DNA of 64,000 bases from Streptomyces atroolivaceus (GTDB lineage: Bacteria; Actinomycetota; Actinomycetes; Streptomycetales; Streptomycetaceae): positions 1 to 64,000 of the forward strand of contig NZ_JNXG01000025.1 in the NCBI RefSeq assembly GCF_000717025.1, in the 5' to 3' direction. The position numbers and the translations under genes are program-made. Below are positions 1 to 9,500 of this stretch, piece after piece. Numbering within the stretch: position 1 is the stretch's first letter; each line of letters begins with the position of its first letter. Under the pieces are notes generated by a model. It saw nothing but the letters and a program-made list of their open reading frames with translations, was not told where the DNA came from and ran no database searches.

Positions 1-8
1 TGTGGCGG

Positions 9-241
9 CCCGGTTGAAGGTGAGCAGGGTAGGGGACTCCGAGCTGGCCATTGCTCACGTTGGTGAGCGCAACCTCTAGTTGGGGGTTCTCCGTTGCTGG
101 TCTTAACTAGCCTTGGATCTGTTCGCTTGTGGTGCCGTTGGCCTGCATTCTGTGACCTGCGATCCGGCTCAGCCTGCGTTGCTCACAGAGAGCGGATGCT
201 GCGCAGCTTTTCCGAGCCGTCGGTGCGAGTGGTCGAACCTG
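9..241. repeat. Diverged direct repeat, copy A (partner at 6025-6257)
   Basis: This stretch aligns by eye with 6025-6257. Shared blocks are GGTTGAAG, TGAGCAG, GAGCTGG and CATTGCTCACGT near the left, then CTCGCTTGTGG-like, GCTCACA and CCGAGCCG..GGTG..AG.GGTCGA blocks to the right. It holds a stem GCTCAC (53-58) / GTGAGC (63-68) and an earlier GTGAGC (20-25), so two alternative hairpins are possible. Copy B begins at the stop codon of an ABC-3C ATPase gene. Here too bases 3-17 read TGG CGG CCC GGT TGA, so the window may open with the last codons of a similar gene; that part is inference. The function of the repeat is unknown. Confidence 0.6.
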
Positions 242-367
242 CCGCTTGGAGGTGTCGCTCTTAAGGGCCCCGGCTTGCGGCATCGACAAGGGCTGAATTC
301 GGGGACTTTTGGTTGGTTCTGTCCGCCCTGGGGGCTGTGTGTCGGTGTCGCACCGTAGCGTTACAGC

Positions 368-1525
368 ATGGCTATACGATCCCTGACGGACGCTGAAGCG
401 CGGTGGGTGTTAGAGGTGGTGCAGTCCGGCCAGATGACTCAAACCGAGGCCGCAGCGGCGCTTGGGGCCACGTTGTCTCGAATCAATCAGTTGGTCAACG
501 GGAGAACCTATAAGCACCTCTACGGCGCAGCCGGAGTACGTGTAACTGATGGTGGCGAGCGGTACGGGATCACCGAGACGTCTGAGCGCCGTAAGTGTCG
601 AGAAGCGAGTTTCTGGGCCCGTGTCGACTGCTCAGCTGGCGTGAACGCGTGCTGGCCCTTCAAGGGCGTCAAGGGAAACAGGTACGGACACACCGCTGCC
701 GGCCAAGCCATGACCGGCTCGGCGAGCGCACATGTCGTGGCCTTCACCCTTGCCAGCGGGCTACAACAAGCCCTGCCAGGCAGCACGTTGCTCAGACACC
801 TGTGCGACTTTAAGCCCTGTTGTAATCCCGCCCACCTGCTCCCCGGGACAAGGAGCGAGAACAACCGAGACACTTGGGCCGCCCGCAAAGAAGGCCGCAT
901 GGGGGCGAAGAAGGTGACCGAGCCGGTCATGCCTCCACAGGGAGGGTGGAGGATCTCGACCGGAGACCTCGTCGAACTGGACCGCGCGGCCCGAGTATCG
1001 GAATTCTGGGCTCGGATCGATCGGAGGGGCGGGGACGACGCTTGTTGGCCCTGGACAGCGAAGACGCGCAACTACTTCGGATACGGACAGCTCAGGTGGG
1101 AGGGTGTCCAGGCAGCCCTGACACATCGCATCGCGTACGCGCTCTCCCAAGGGGTCACGTACAACAAACTCGGGTCCGCAGTCATCCGCCACACGTGCCC
1201 TGAGAGTACTTACAGGAACAACTGCAACAACCCTCGGCATCTCAGAGCCGGCACACAGGCCGAGAACATTGCCGACAAGGCCCTCCACGGCACCAATCCC
1301 AGAGGCGAGCGCCACCCGATGGGGCGTAGGTTCCCAGACACCCTCATTCGCGAGATGCGCATCCGCTTCTGGAGTGTCCCCACAGAGCAGAGGCCGACGA
1401 TCACTGCACTGGCGAAGGAAGCCGGAACGTCGGTCACCGTTATGAGTCGATGGCTCCGCGGCGAGCAGCGAGCCGATGCCGGCGGGCCGATCGCCGCCAC
1501 GCCTGGCGGCTTTCCGCAAGGTTGA
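368..1525 (+). CDS. Double HNH-endonuclease-like protein with HTH motifs at both ends
   Basis: A 385-residue protein. Residues about 5-45 look like a helix-turn-helix (MTQTEAAAALGATLSRINQL). Two similar HNH-like units follow. Unit 1 has CWPFKG, LRHLCD, CCNPAHL and ENNRDT; unit 2 has CWPWTA, IRHTCP, CNNPRHL and ENIADK. This is the pattern of phage and mobile-element HNH endonucleases, in which C/H residues bind metal and the H..N..H residues cut DNA. The C-terminus (ITALAKEAGTSVTVMSRWLR) is a second HTH. Both units keep the histidine of R-H-x-C and the asparagine of N-P-x-H-L. No clear Shine-Dalgarno sequence precedes the ATG. It may be a homing-type or defence nuclease. The fold call is fairly secure; the role is not known. 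Confidence 0.75.
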   Translation: MAIRSLTDAEARWVLEVVQSGQMTQTEAAAALGATLSRINQLVNGRTYKHLYGAAGVRVTDGGERYGITETSERRKCREASFWARVDCSAGVNACWPFKGVKGNRYGHTAAGQAMTGSASAHVVAFTLASGLQQALPGSTLLRHLCDFKPCCNPAHLLPGTRSENNRDTWAARKEGRMGAKKVTEPVMPPQGGWRISTGDLVELDRAARVSEFWARIDRRGGDDACWPWTAKTRNYFGYGQLRWEGVQAALTHRIAYALSQGVTYNKLGSAVIRHTCPESTYRNNCNNPRHLRAGTQAENIADKALHGTNPRGERHPMGRRFPDTLIREMRIRFWSVPTEQRPTITALAKEAGTSVTVMSRWLRGEQRADAGGPIAATPGGFPQG

Positions 1526-1562
1526 GATCCGCTGGCCCAAACAGTGTGCAGGGCGTGCGTCG

Positions 1563-1795
1563 TCCTGGTGGCGGCCAGTCAGAGCCACGATGCTGGCGAT
1601 GGCCGCGGCGTTAGACCACCGGACCTCCGCGTTGCAGCTCACCAACGCGCCAGCCCGCTCGCTCCTGTCCGTTCAGCGGCCGCTGATTACGGTGCCGCTC
1701 CTTGCACTGCTCCCGCTGGTGCTGGCGATACTTCGCCACGTGGGCAGCTGAGTGCGTGAACTTCTCCAGGGCGGGGGCATCCTCACCCGTTCAGC
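1563..1795 (-). pseudogene. Decayed fragment of a protelomerase-like recombinase gene
   Basis: The DNA matches about 12070-12300, the middle of the intact protelomerase-like gene, closely over some 230 bases, with a 5-base deletion in the run CCCGCTC-GCTCCTG. On the minus strand it still reads AEVRWSNAAAIASIVALTGR beside AKVRWSNATAIAGVVALTGR in the intact gene. Everything before and after is missing: one side meets an IS110 remnant, the other meets the end of the HNH gene. It cannot encode a working enzyme. It shows that this gene was once duplicated or rearranged here. Confidence 0.8.
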
Positions 1796-1805
1796 TCGCT
1801 CGCCG

Positions 1806-2245
1806 CCGTCCACGAAAGCGCCGGGCCCTTCAAGCCCAGATCAGTACCCTGCTGGAGGCTCACCCTCTTCCCCAGGTCCTGACCTCGATGCCAGGAGTCG
1901 GCGTCAGGACCGCCGCCGTGCTGCTGACCACCGTCGGCGACGGCAGCCGCTTCCCCGCCGTCCACCTCGCCTCCTACGCCGGCCAGGCCCCCACGACGAG
2001 GTCGTCGGGAACCTCGATCCACGGCGAACAAGCATTCCGCGGTGGAAACCGGCAGCTCAAGCGCGGCATGTTCCTGTCCGCCTCCGCCTGCATGAGCGCC
2101 GACCCCTGCCTCCCGCACCTACTACGACAAACAGCGCGCCCGCGTAAACCGCCACGCCCGCCAGCGCATCAGCGTCCGGTTCGCCATGCTCGGCGACGGA
2201 ACCTTCTACGAGTCTCGAAGCCACGCCATCTCCCTCGCCACCTGA
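1806..2245 (+). pseudogene. IS110-family transposase, C-terminal remnant
   Basis: The frame reads a typical Transposase_20 (IS110/IS116) C-terminal domain: LTSMPGVGVRTAAVLLTTVG, then FPAVHLASYAGQAP, then GNRQLKRGMFLSA. This domain belongs to the IS110 DEDD recombinases, which move by RNA-guided strand exchange. After about position 2109 the sense shifts to another frame (YYDKQRARVNRHARQRI, then FYESRSHAISLAT and a stop at 2243-2245). There is therefore at least one frameshift, and the N-terminal catalytic DEDD domain is absent. It is a dead fragment adjoining the protelomerase remnant. No IS ends could be found. Confidence 0.8.
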
Positions 2246-2389
2246 ACGGAACCGACACGACCCAAAAACTGACAGCGTGGGATTGACGAACCGCATAAAG
2301 GCACCTCTCGGCCTGGCCGTGGTGCAGGAAGCTCCCGCACGCGGTGAGCGATCGGGTACCGTGCAGGATCCGGGGGAGGGGGCAGCACC

Positions 2390-3574
2390 ATGGGTGATCC
2401 TGTGCACAGCGCCGCGCCCAGCGCGCTGGGCTACCAGCACCAGACATGGTGGGCACTGCTGGAACTGCTGAGGGCCGATCATGCTCGTCCCGACGCGGCG
2501 ATCTGCCTGGAACTCCATGACGACATCGCCTGGGAGCAAGCCGGTTCGGCGACGGAACTCCTGCAGATCAAGCACCATCAGAGAAGCGACCGGCAGCTCA
2601 CGGATGCCTCTCCCGACGTGTGGCTGACCCTGAAGAACTGGATGGACACGGCGGTGGCCTGCGATGTCGAAGGGCCGGCGCTGGTGCTTGTCTCCACCCA
2701 GCAGGCCAGTCCCGGCAGCGCGATGGCCGCGCTCCGTCCCCATGCACGCGACGAACGGGTGGCTCTGAGTGGGCTGGAGCGTGCCGCATTACACCAGGCG
2801 TCCGGGCGTATCCAGCAGGCCCGTGAGCAGTTCCTCGCGCTGGGGCCGGCGGACCGGGCCGCGTTCGTCGCGCGGATCACCGTCATGGACTCCTCACCGC
2901 GCATCGAGGACGTTCCCGCCCTTGTCCGCGCGGAGCTGCGCTGGTGCCTGCCGGTCGGGCATGAGGGTCTCTTCCTGGCCATGGTGTGGCAGTGGTGGGA
3001 TGAACGGGCACTGGAGCTGCTGCAGAGGCGCCGACATGCCGTGGACGTCGGAATGGCCCGAGCGGCCATCGCCGACCTGCGCGACCAGTTCACCCGCGGC
3101 CGGCTCCCCACCGTCGCCGCCCGCGAAGAGACGGGCGACGATGCTCTCACCACGGCCTACGGCGACAGCCCTTTCGTGCAACAGATGAGATGGGTGGCCT
3201 ACCCTCCTGTGAACCTGCGGCTCTCGGTCATCGACTACCACCGCGCACAGACCCAGGCCATCCGCTGGATCGCCGAAGACCTTGTCGCGGCGGACGAACT
3301 CACCGTTCTCAACCGTGACCTCGTCGACGAGTGGGAGACCGAGTTCGAGTGGATGCAAGTCGAACTCGCCGCCACGACGGACGAAGCGGATAGACAGCAA
3401 GCAGGGGCCAGACTCCTCAAAGACCTCTCCCAGCGCAACGGCCCCTGCCTGCAGGACAGATACCACGAGGCGTTCTTCGTCCGGGGCCAGCGCCATGGGC
3501 TCGCGGACACGGGATGTGTGGGATGGCACCCCGACTTCCGTGACCGCATGCGCACGCTGCAGGCGCGATCATGA
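2390..3574 (+). CDS. ABC-3C system component A with nuclease-like N-terminus (system 1)
   Basis: A 394-residue protein, first gene of a three-gene operon. The start region GYQHQ (14-18), then LELHDD (40-45), then LLQIKHH (57-63) follows the order seen in Cap4/DUF4297-type PD-(D/E)XK nucleases (GxxxQ, E/D, Q-x-K). An effector nuclease is therefore likely, but this is inference. The C-terminal half, with QMRWVAYPP, DYHRAQ..RW and a final GWHPDFRDR, is shared with the product of 20044-21291 and matches the C-terminal domain of three-component ABC systems proposed by Aravind and colleagues as conflict systems. The start has a strong purine-rich site (GGGGGAGGGGG) upstream. The stop overlaps the next gene by four bases (ATGA), indicating translational coupling. 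Confidence 0.8.
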   Translation: MGDPVHSAAPSALGYQHQTWWALLELLRADHARPDAAICLELHDDIAWEQAGSATELLQIKHHQRSDRQLTDASPDVWLTLKNWMDTAVACDVEGPALVLVSTQQASPGSAMAALRPHARDERVALSGLERAALHQASGRIQQAREQFLALGPADRAAFVARITVMDSSPRIEDVPALVRAELRWCLPVGHEGLFLAMVWQWWDERALELLQRRRHAVDVGMARAAIADLRDQFTRGRLPTVAAREETGDDALTTAYGDSPFVQQMRWVAYPPVNLRLSVIDYHRAQTQAIRWIAEDLVAADELTVLNRDLVDEWETEFEWMQVELAATTDEADRQQAGARLLKDLSQRNGPCLQDRYHEAFFVRGQRHGLADTGCVGWHPDFRDRMRTLQARS

Positions 3575-4092
3575 CCACCCCACCGACCGGGCAGATCCGT
3601 GCCCCCGCAGCAGAAACCGCCTGGAACGAACCGGCAGCTCTCGTCGCCGCCATGCTCAACCCGGCGCTGATTGCCAATCTCCTGTTTGTCGCCGCCGACG
3701 CCTACACCCGACGGCAGACACCAGGCATGCCGTGGGCGCTGTCCTTCATCATCGCCCCCATGGCACTGCACCAGGCCACACGAGAAGCACTGCCCGCCGG
3801 TACCCGTACCCACCTGTCCGCCTGGATAGGCCACCACCCCGTGCTGCGGGCCGGCTTCCCCCGCCGCGCCAAGGTCCTGGTGGCACCGGTGCGGGCAGGA
3901 CTGCGATTCGCGCTCGGCCACGACATGCTCGAACTGCATCGCGACTGCCTCAGGGCATCCACCCGGCCGTACACCCCGCCACCCCAGGACACCGAGATGC
4001 ACGACATCCTGCGCAGCGCACGCCTGATCGGCCGCTGGTTGGCCGAGAACGAGACAGCCGCTGTCTTCGCCGGCCTCGGCGTGGGACCCTGA
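3571..4092 (+). CDS. ABC-3C middle component (system 1)
   Basis: A 173-residue helical protein. It opens with WNEPAALVAAMLNPALIANL and continues LSFIIAPMALHQATREALP, ending LIGRWLAEN..AAVFAGLGVGP. These are the hallmarks of the 'three component ABC system middle component' family, small linkers between the nuclease-like partner and the DUF3732 ATPase. Its equivalent at 21288-21773 shares NPAFGAYLLASAVN, ILPLVLPADTRLSLP and TTLGVRP in the same positions. It overlaps the upstream gene by four bases and ends five bases before the ATPase start, so all three are probably made in fixed ratio. No catalytic motif is visible. Confidence 0.85.
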   Translation: MTTPPTGQIRAPAAETAWNEPAALVAAMLNPALIANLLFVAADAYTRRQTPGMPWALSFIIAPMALHQATREALPAGTRTHLSAWIGHHPVLRAGFPRRAKVLVAPVRAGLRFALGHDMLELHRDCLRASTRPYTPPPQDTEMHDILRSARLIGRWLAENETAAVFAGLGVGP

Positions 4093-4096
4093 CCGC

Positions 4097-6034
4097 GTGC
4101 AACTGCTCGCCCTCATCCTCTATAACGCCGACGGCGGCCGCCGCGTCGTCCCCTTCAGACCGGGCGCACTCAACATCGTCACCGGCCAGTCCGCAACGGG
4201 GAAAAGCACCTTGCTCGACATCTTCGAGTACTGCACCGGCCGCAACACGGTCACCTTCCCCATCGGCCCCATGACCGACACCGTCTCCTGGTACGCGGCC
4301 CTGTTCCAGCTGGACACCACGCGCGCCTTCGTCGCCCGTCCCGCCCCTGGCCCCGGCAAGAAGACCACCGAGCGAGTCATGCTGAGGTTCGGTCCCGACC
4401 TCGAGCCGCCGCCTCACACCGCCCTTGCAGCGAATACCGACCGCCGCGCACTGCGCCAGCGGCTTGGCCGGTTCATCGGCATCAAGGAGAACCACAGCAC
4501 CACCCCCGGCGGCCGCGGCTCCACTTTCACCGACGCCCACCTCGGCCACGCAACGCTGCTGTGCCTGCAGGGTCAGAGCGAGATCGCCGACAAGAACCAC
4601 CTATTCCACCGGCAAAGCGACCGGTACGTTGCCGCCGCCCTCAAACAGACACTGCCCTACTTCATCGGCGCATCCCCCCATGACCAGGCACGCAAGCATG
4701 CACAGCTCAACGCCGCACGCAGCCGGCTCAAGCAAGCGGAGACCGACTTCCATCGGGCTCAGGACCCAAACGACACCAACCACATCACCCTCGCCACCCT
4801 CTGGCATGAAGCCCATGCCCTGAACCTGGTACAAGAGCCGGCTCCGCCCGACGACCACGTTCAGGCCATACAGGTCTTGCAGGACGCCGTCCTGTCACCC
4901 ACCATCGGGCTACCCCGCGCGCACGAGGAGGACCAGCGCAGACTTGACCTCGAACGCACCTGTGCCGTCCTGCGCGAGCAGCTCAGGGCCCTTGCAGCGG
5001 ACCGCCGCCTGCTCCTGGCCGAAACCGCAGCAGCAGACGACTATGCCGAATCCGCGCACATTCCGCGAGGCAGGCTGGCGAGCCTCGACCTCATTCCCGC
5101 ACCCCAGGATCACGACGCGGGGACCTGTGTCCTGTGCGGTTCTGTCCTATCCGAGCCCGACCCGACGATCACCACGCTCAGGAACAGCCTCGAGGGCCTC
5201 CAGCAGCAGCTGAACGGCATCGACGCAATACGCCCGGCACGACGTGCCGCTCTCGAAGCCCTCCACCAACAGACCACCCGGCTACGCAGTCAGCTCCACG
5301 CGACGCAACACGCCCTGCAGGCTCTCGCGCAGACGGACCAAAGCAGCGGTCACCTTCCGCTCGCGGACCGCATCAGCTTCGCACGCGGCCGCATCCACGG
5401 GACACTCACCACTCTCCAGCGCACCATGGGCGCTGGCCTGGAACGGCTCAGCCAGGCACGCGACACGGCGCGGTCCGCTGTAGAGGCCCTCGAAGCCGAA
5501 CTCGATCCCGACACAGCAGGCGAGCAACTCCTCGACCGGCTGGTTCCCGTCAACCAGGACATCACCCTGTGGGCCCATCAGCTACGGCTGGAGCACGCTC
5601 ACCAGGGCGTGCACCTCAACCCGAACCGACTGACGATCGAGTTCGCTACCCACACCGGCAGCCTCCCGCTTTCGAGACTGGGCAGCGGAAGGAACTGGGT
5701 CGGCTACCACATCCTGGCCCACCTGGCCCTGCACCGTTACTTCGTACGCCAACGCAGACCGGTTCCGCGCATCCTCTTCCTGGACCAGCCCTCACAGGTC
5801 TGGTTTCCCCCCACCGCCCACGACGGCGACGACCACATCGAGGAAGACAGCCTCGCGGCAGAGCGGCTATTCAAACTGATCCATGAGGTGGTTGAGGAAC
5901 TGGCACCCGACCTGCAGGTTGTCATCTGCGACCACGTGGACTTCCCCGCACCGTGGTTCCAGGAAGCCGTCGTACACCGATGGCGCCACAGTGAGAAGCT
6001 CGTCCCCGCGCGCTGGGTCTCGCGGCTCGGTTGA
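4097..6034 (+). CDS. ABC-3C ATPase, DUF3732, with zinc-hook-like coiled coil (system 1)
   Basis: A 645-residue SMC/Rad50-like ATPase. The Walker A motif GQSATGKST is at residues 30-38. Long helical stretches, predicted as coiled coil from heptad-like composition, flank a CVLCG motif near residue 347 that resembles the Rad50 zinc hook. An ABC signature-like segment (LSRLGSGRNWVGYHILAHLA) and a Walker B-like RILFLDQPSQ follow. This is the DUF3732 ATPase of ABC-3C systems, thought to sense invading or damaged nucleic acid and drive the partner nuclease. The GTG start is chosen because MQLLALILY lines up with the ATG-started paralogue at 21805. The stop codon lies inside the left edge of repeat copy B. 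Confidence 0.88.
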   Translation: MQLLALILYNADGGRRVVPFRPGALNIVTGQSATGKSTLLDIFEYCTGRNTVTFPIGPMTDTVSWYAALFQLDTTRAFVARPAPGPGKKTTERVMLRFGPDLEPPPHTALAANTDRRALRQRLGRFIGIKENHSTTPGGRGSTFTDAHLGHATLLCLQGQSEIADKNHLFHRQSDRYVAAALKQTLPYFIGASPHDQARKHAQLNAARSRLKQAETDFHRAQDPNDTNHITLATLWHEAHALNLVQEPAPPDDHVQAIQVLQDAVLSPTIGLPRAHEEDQRRLDLERTCAVLREQLRALAADRRLLLAETAAADDYAESAHIPRGRLASLDLIPAPQDHDAGTCVLCGSVLSEPDPTITTLRNSLEGLQQQLNGIDAIRPARRAALEALHQQTTRLRSQLHATQHALQALAQTDQSSGHLPLADRISFARGRIHGTLTTLQRTMGAGLERLSQARDTARSAVEALEAELDPDTAGEQLLDRLVPVNQDITLWAHQLRLEHAHQGVHLNPNRLTIEFATHTGSLPLSRLGSGRNWVGYHILAHLALHRYFVRQRRPVPRILFLDQPSQVWFPPTAHDGDDHIEEDSLAAERLFKLIHEVVEELAPDLQVVICDHVDFPAPWFQEAVVHRWRHSEKLVPARWVSRLG

Positions 6035-6257
6035 AGTGAGCAGTGCGAAGTTCTCTGAGCTGGGCATTGCTCACGTCGGGTGAGCTCATCCCATTGCCGG
6101 GCTTGACGAAGACAGGCTTTTGCTGACCATGGAATGGCTCGCTTGTGGAGCAACTGGCCGTGATTCCGCACCCATCAGTAGGAGAGAGCTGTGCTGCTCA
6201 CATGGAGCGTATGCTGAGCAGTTTTGCCGAGCCGCCGGTGTGAGCGGTCGAGTCCCT
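6025..6257. repeat. Diverged direct repeat, copy B (partner at 9-241)
   Basis: Starts at the last codons of the ABC-3C ATPase (CTCGGTTGAAG) and runs into non-coding DNA. The stem GCTCAC (6069-6074) / GTGAGC (6080-6085) is kept although the loop differs from copy A (GTCGG here, GTTG there), and the extra upstream GTGAGC (6036-6041) is also kept. A further CTGCTCA / TGAGCAG pair lies near 6190-6225. Preservation of the pairing despite sequence drift suggests a structured RNA, a terminator or a protein-binding site. The following roughly 300 bases to 6557 hold no gene I can support. Confidence 0.6.
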
Positions 6258-6557
6258 GTGCTCCGGGGCAGCTGTTCCTTGAGGTAGGTTCGCGAGCGTT
6301 CGGGGGACGCGGTGACGAAGTCCGGTCCGAGTTCCTCCTGTCTCGGCGCCTATGGCGCCAGGTTCTCCCGCCTTGAGGCTCGCTCCTTGGGTCGGCACAT
6401 GGAATCGATGCGTTGCTTGGAGTGGGTTGCGAAGGCGGACGTCGGGGCGACGTGACCAGCGGCCGTCGACTCTGCAGGGCCGTCGCACAAGTTCCGGCCC
6501 AGCGTTCGCCGTGCCCGCGCGGGAGTACTGCGGTCGTCTCCCGCGCGTGGCCCTGGG

Positions 6558-9500
6558 CTATGCCTTGAAGTCGTAGCCGAGTACGCCACGGCCGCCGACG
6601 AACAGGACTCGGCTGTCGGGATGCCAGACCACGGATTCGAGGTCACTGTCGGCCCGCATGCTGGTGAGGTGCTCGGCTGTCGTGGAGTCCCATACGGAAA
6701 TGGTGTCGCTGGCCGTGGTGGCGAAGTACTTGCTGTCGGGGCTGAAGGCCGCTGCTCTGACCCTGATGCCGCGGAATCGGTGCGTGACTGCCTCTGTCGC
6801 AATGTCCACGACCCGAAAGTCGACAGCACGGTCAGTGAGGGCCAACTGGCTGTTGTCCGGGCTGAACGCCAGCGCGCGCGCTGAGCGGCGCGCCAGATGT
6901 GCGACCTGCACGCCAGATGCAGTGTCCCAAACGCGGGTTCCATCGCTGCGATCGTATGTGGCGAGGCGGGATCCATCTGAGCTGAACACGAGTCTGTGAG
7001 CTCCATGATGAGGCAGCTCATGCGTCAGCGTGCCGCTGGCGGTCTCCCAGATGCTGACGGTATCCCGATGGCCAACGGTGGCGAGAAGATCTCCAGTTGG
7101 GCTGAGTTCCAGCTCCTGCAGTCTTCCGTTGGAAGGAAATTGTGCAAGTAGATTCCCACTGGCGTCCCACACGCCGGCCGTCTGCGGATCGGTGGCTGCG
7201 GCGAAGCAGACACCGGTTGCCGTGAAGGCCGCCGAGAGCAGGTCGCCATGGGGCCCTGGGGCGCGATTGAAGAATCGAAGTTCCTGCCCAGTGGCTCCGC
7301 CGCCTCTCGTGAAGTGCTGGATCTGTGCTCCGCTCGCAGCATCCCAAACGGAGACTCCTTCGCGGCTCACGGTGGCGACGAGAGATCCATCAGCGGAGAC
7401 CGCTGCGGCAGTGACAGGAACACCCTGTTGCTGCGGAGAGGTGGGGGCGAGGTCCCAGATTCGGACTGTCTTATCCATACTGCCGCTTGTGAGTCTCGAA
7501 CTGTCCGGGCTGAAGCGCAGCGAGGAGCACAGCGATCCATGATGGAAGCGGTGGACCTGTGTCTTCGTCCTGAGGTCCCAGACCTCCACGACCCCCTCAC
7601 GGTTTCCAACAGCAAGACTCGTGCCCTCGGCATTGAATGCCGCCACGGTAATGCTGGGACAACCGCGAAGTACGTACAGTCGCATGCCGGTCGACGTACT
7701 CCAGACCTCAACACCTCGTCCGTGCGTTGTGGCAACGTAAGTACCGTCCGCTGTCACGGCCACAGGGCGGCCCTGCAAAGACTGCAAGCCGCTGCCCGTT
7801 CCGGCGTCGCTGACGTGACAGCGCAAGCTCCCACGTTCGGAGAGGACCAGCGTCGTGCCGTCCTGGCTCACCAAAAGCCGCACCGAGTTAAGCCTGTGAG
7901 CCTGAAACGCATTGATCTTGGACCCGGTGGACGTGTCCCAGGTTGCGACCGTGCCGTCCCCCAGCACGGTGAAGAGGCGCGAACCATCGGCACTGAAGGC
8001 TACGGCATGCCCGCCGCCTGCGAAGAACCGATGCAGCTCCGATCCGGTGGCGAGATCCCACCCGTAGACGATGCCGTCTCGATCGATGGTGAATAGATGT
8101 CCCCCGCCGTTACTGAAAGTCACTTCCTCCATTCGGCTGGAACCTGGCAGGTCCCATATCTGCACCCCGCTTGAGGCGTCCCAGACCCGGACTCGGCCGC
8201 TGATCTCAATGGTGGCGAGGCGGGCCCCGTCGGGGCTGAGGACCATCTCGCCCACCGGCGCCTGATGTGTAAGGGTCCGCAGGAGCGCAGAGCTAGGCAG
8301 GTCGGGCGGGGTCCACCGGTCTACCAGCGTCGGCCCAGACAAGACCGTGTCGGCGGCTGCCCGCCATGCCGCGCCTCCCGGAACACGGCTGCGGAGCACG
8401 GCATCAAGGGCCTGGGCCGGTTCGGTGGGGGTGAGAAGGTGCGCGGCACGCTCCAGATGGGCCGCTAGAGCGGCTGCCTCGACATGAGGGACCAGGGAGA
8501 GGTCTCGAAGAGGAGCCGTGGGGCCGTGCTGGTGCAGACGCATGCGTATCCAGCGGAAGTCCGTGGCCACGGCAGCCGCATCCGTGGCGCGCTCCGCGTC
8601 CACCAAGTGCGCGATGAGAAAGTCCCGCAGGTATTCGTGAGGCGTGGTCCACCACTCGGGCCCGCCTTCGGCGGCAGCTGTGACGGTGTCGAGGAACGTG
8701 GCGTTCACCACGGGCAGGTGAGCTGACAGTTCGGCCCGGAGATGGTCGCGGATCACGTCGTGCAGGACCACGGTCCCGCCAGGGACGGTCGAGTCGAGAC
8801 TGAGCAGGGACAGATCTGCCATGTGCCTGCAAAGGCTGCGCGTGATGGTCTCGTCAAGACCAGCGGCTCCCTCCCACAGGCGGGCCACTAGGGCAATGGC
8901 GACGGCCTCGTCCTCAGCGAAGACTCCCAGTTCAGTGAACCGCTGCTCCCCATTGGGAGGAAGGAGCTCGGTGGCTGCTGCGAGACTGGCTCGCACAGCC
9001 CTGTTCCGCTCGTCCGTGTCGTCGAGATCAATATTCGTCTGAGGATCGCCCGCCGCCGGTCCGCGCACACGAAGCCGCTCCAGCAGACGCTCACCGACAG
9101 CGTTAGCATCCGCCCCAGTCGACAGCTGCTCCCTCATGACACGGTTGACGATCCGCAGCAAGAGCACCCATCGCCCAGTCGCCTCGACAAGGGCGTCGAC
9201 CATCGCTTGCGCCGGCCGTTGCGGCAACCCCCTGGTCAGGACCAGGCACGCCTGCCCGTAGGTCATACGGTCGACAGTGATCCGTGCAGCGTAAGCGGGA
9301 AGTACTTTGGGACTACGAGTGGTGATTAGGCGCACGCACCGCCGCTCTGCGCCGATGAGGAACGGTCGCAACTGTTCCTCCTCCCACACGTCGTCGATCA
9401 CCAGCAGAGTTCGCGGCATCGAGGCAAGAAGCTTGCCCAGTTGAACGCCGGCCTGCTCCGGATCGTCGCCAGCCGTGGACTCGACCCCTGTGATGCGTAC

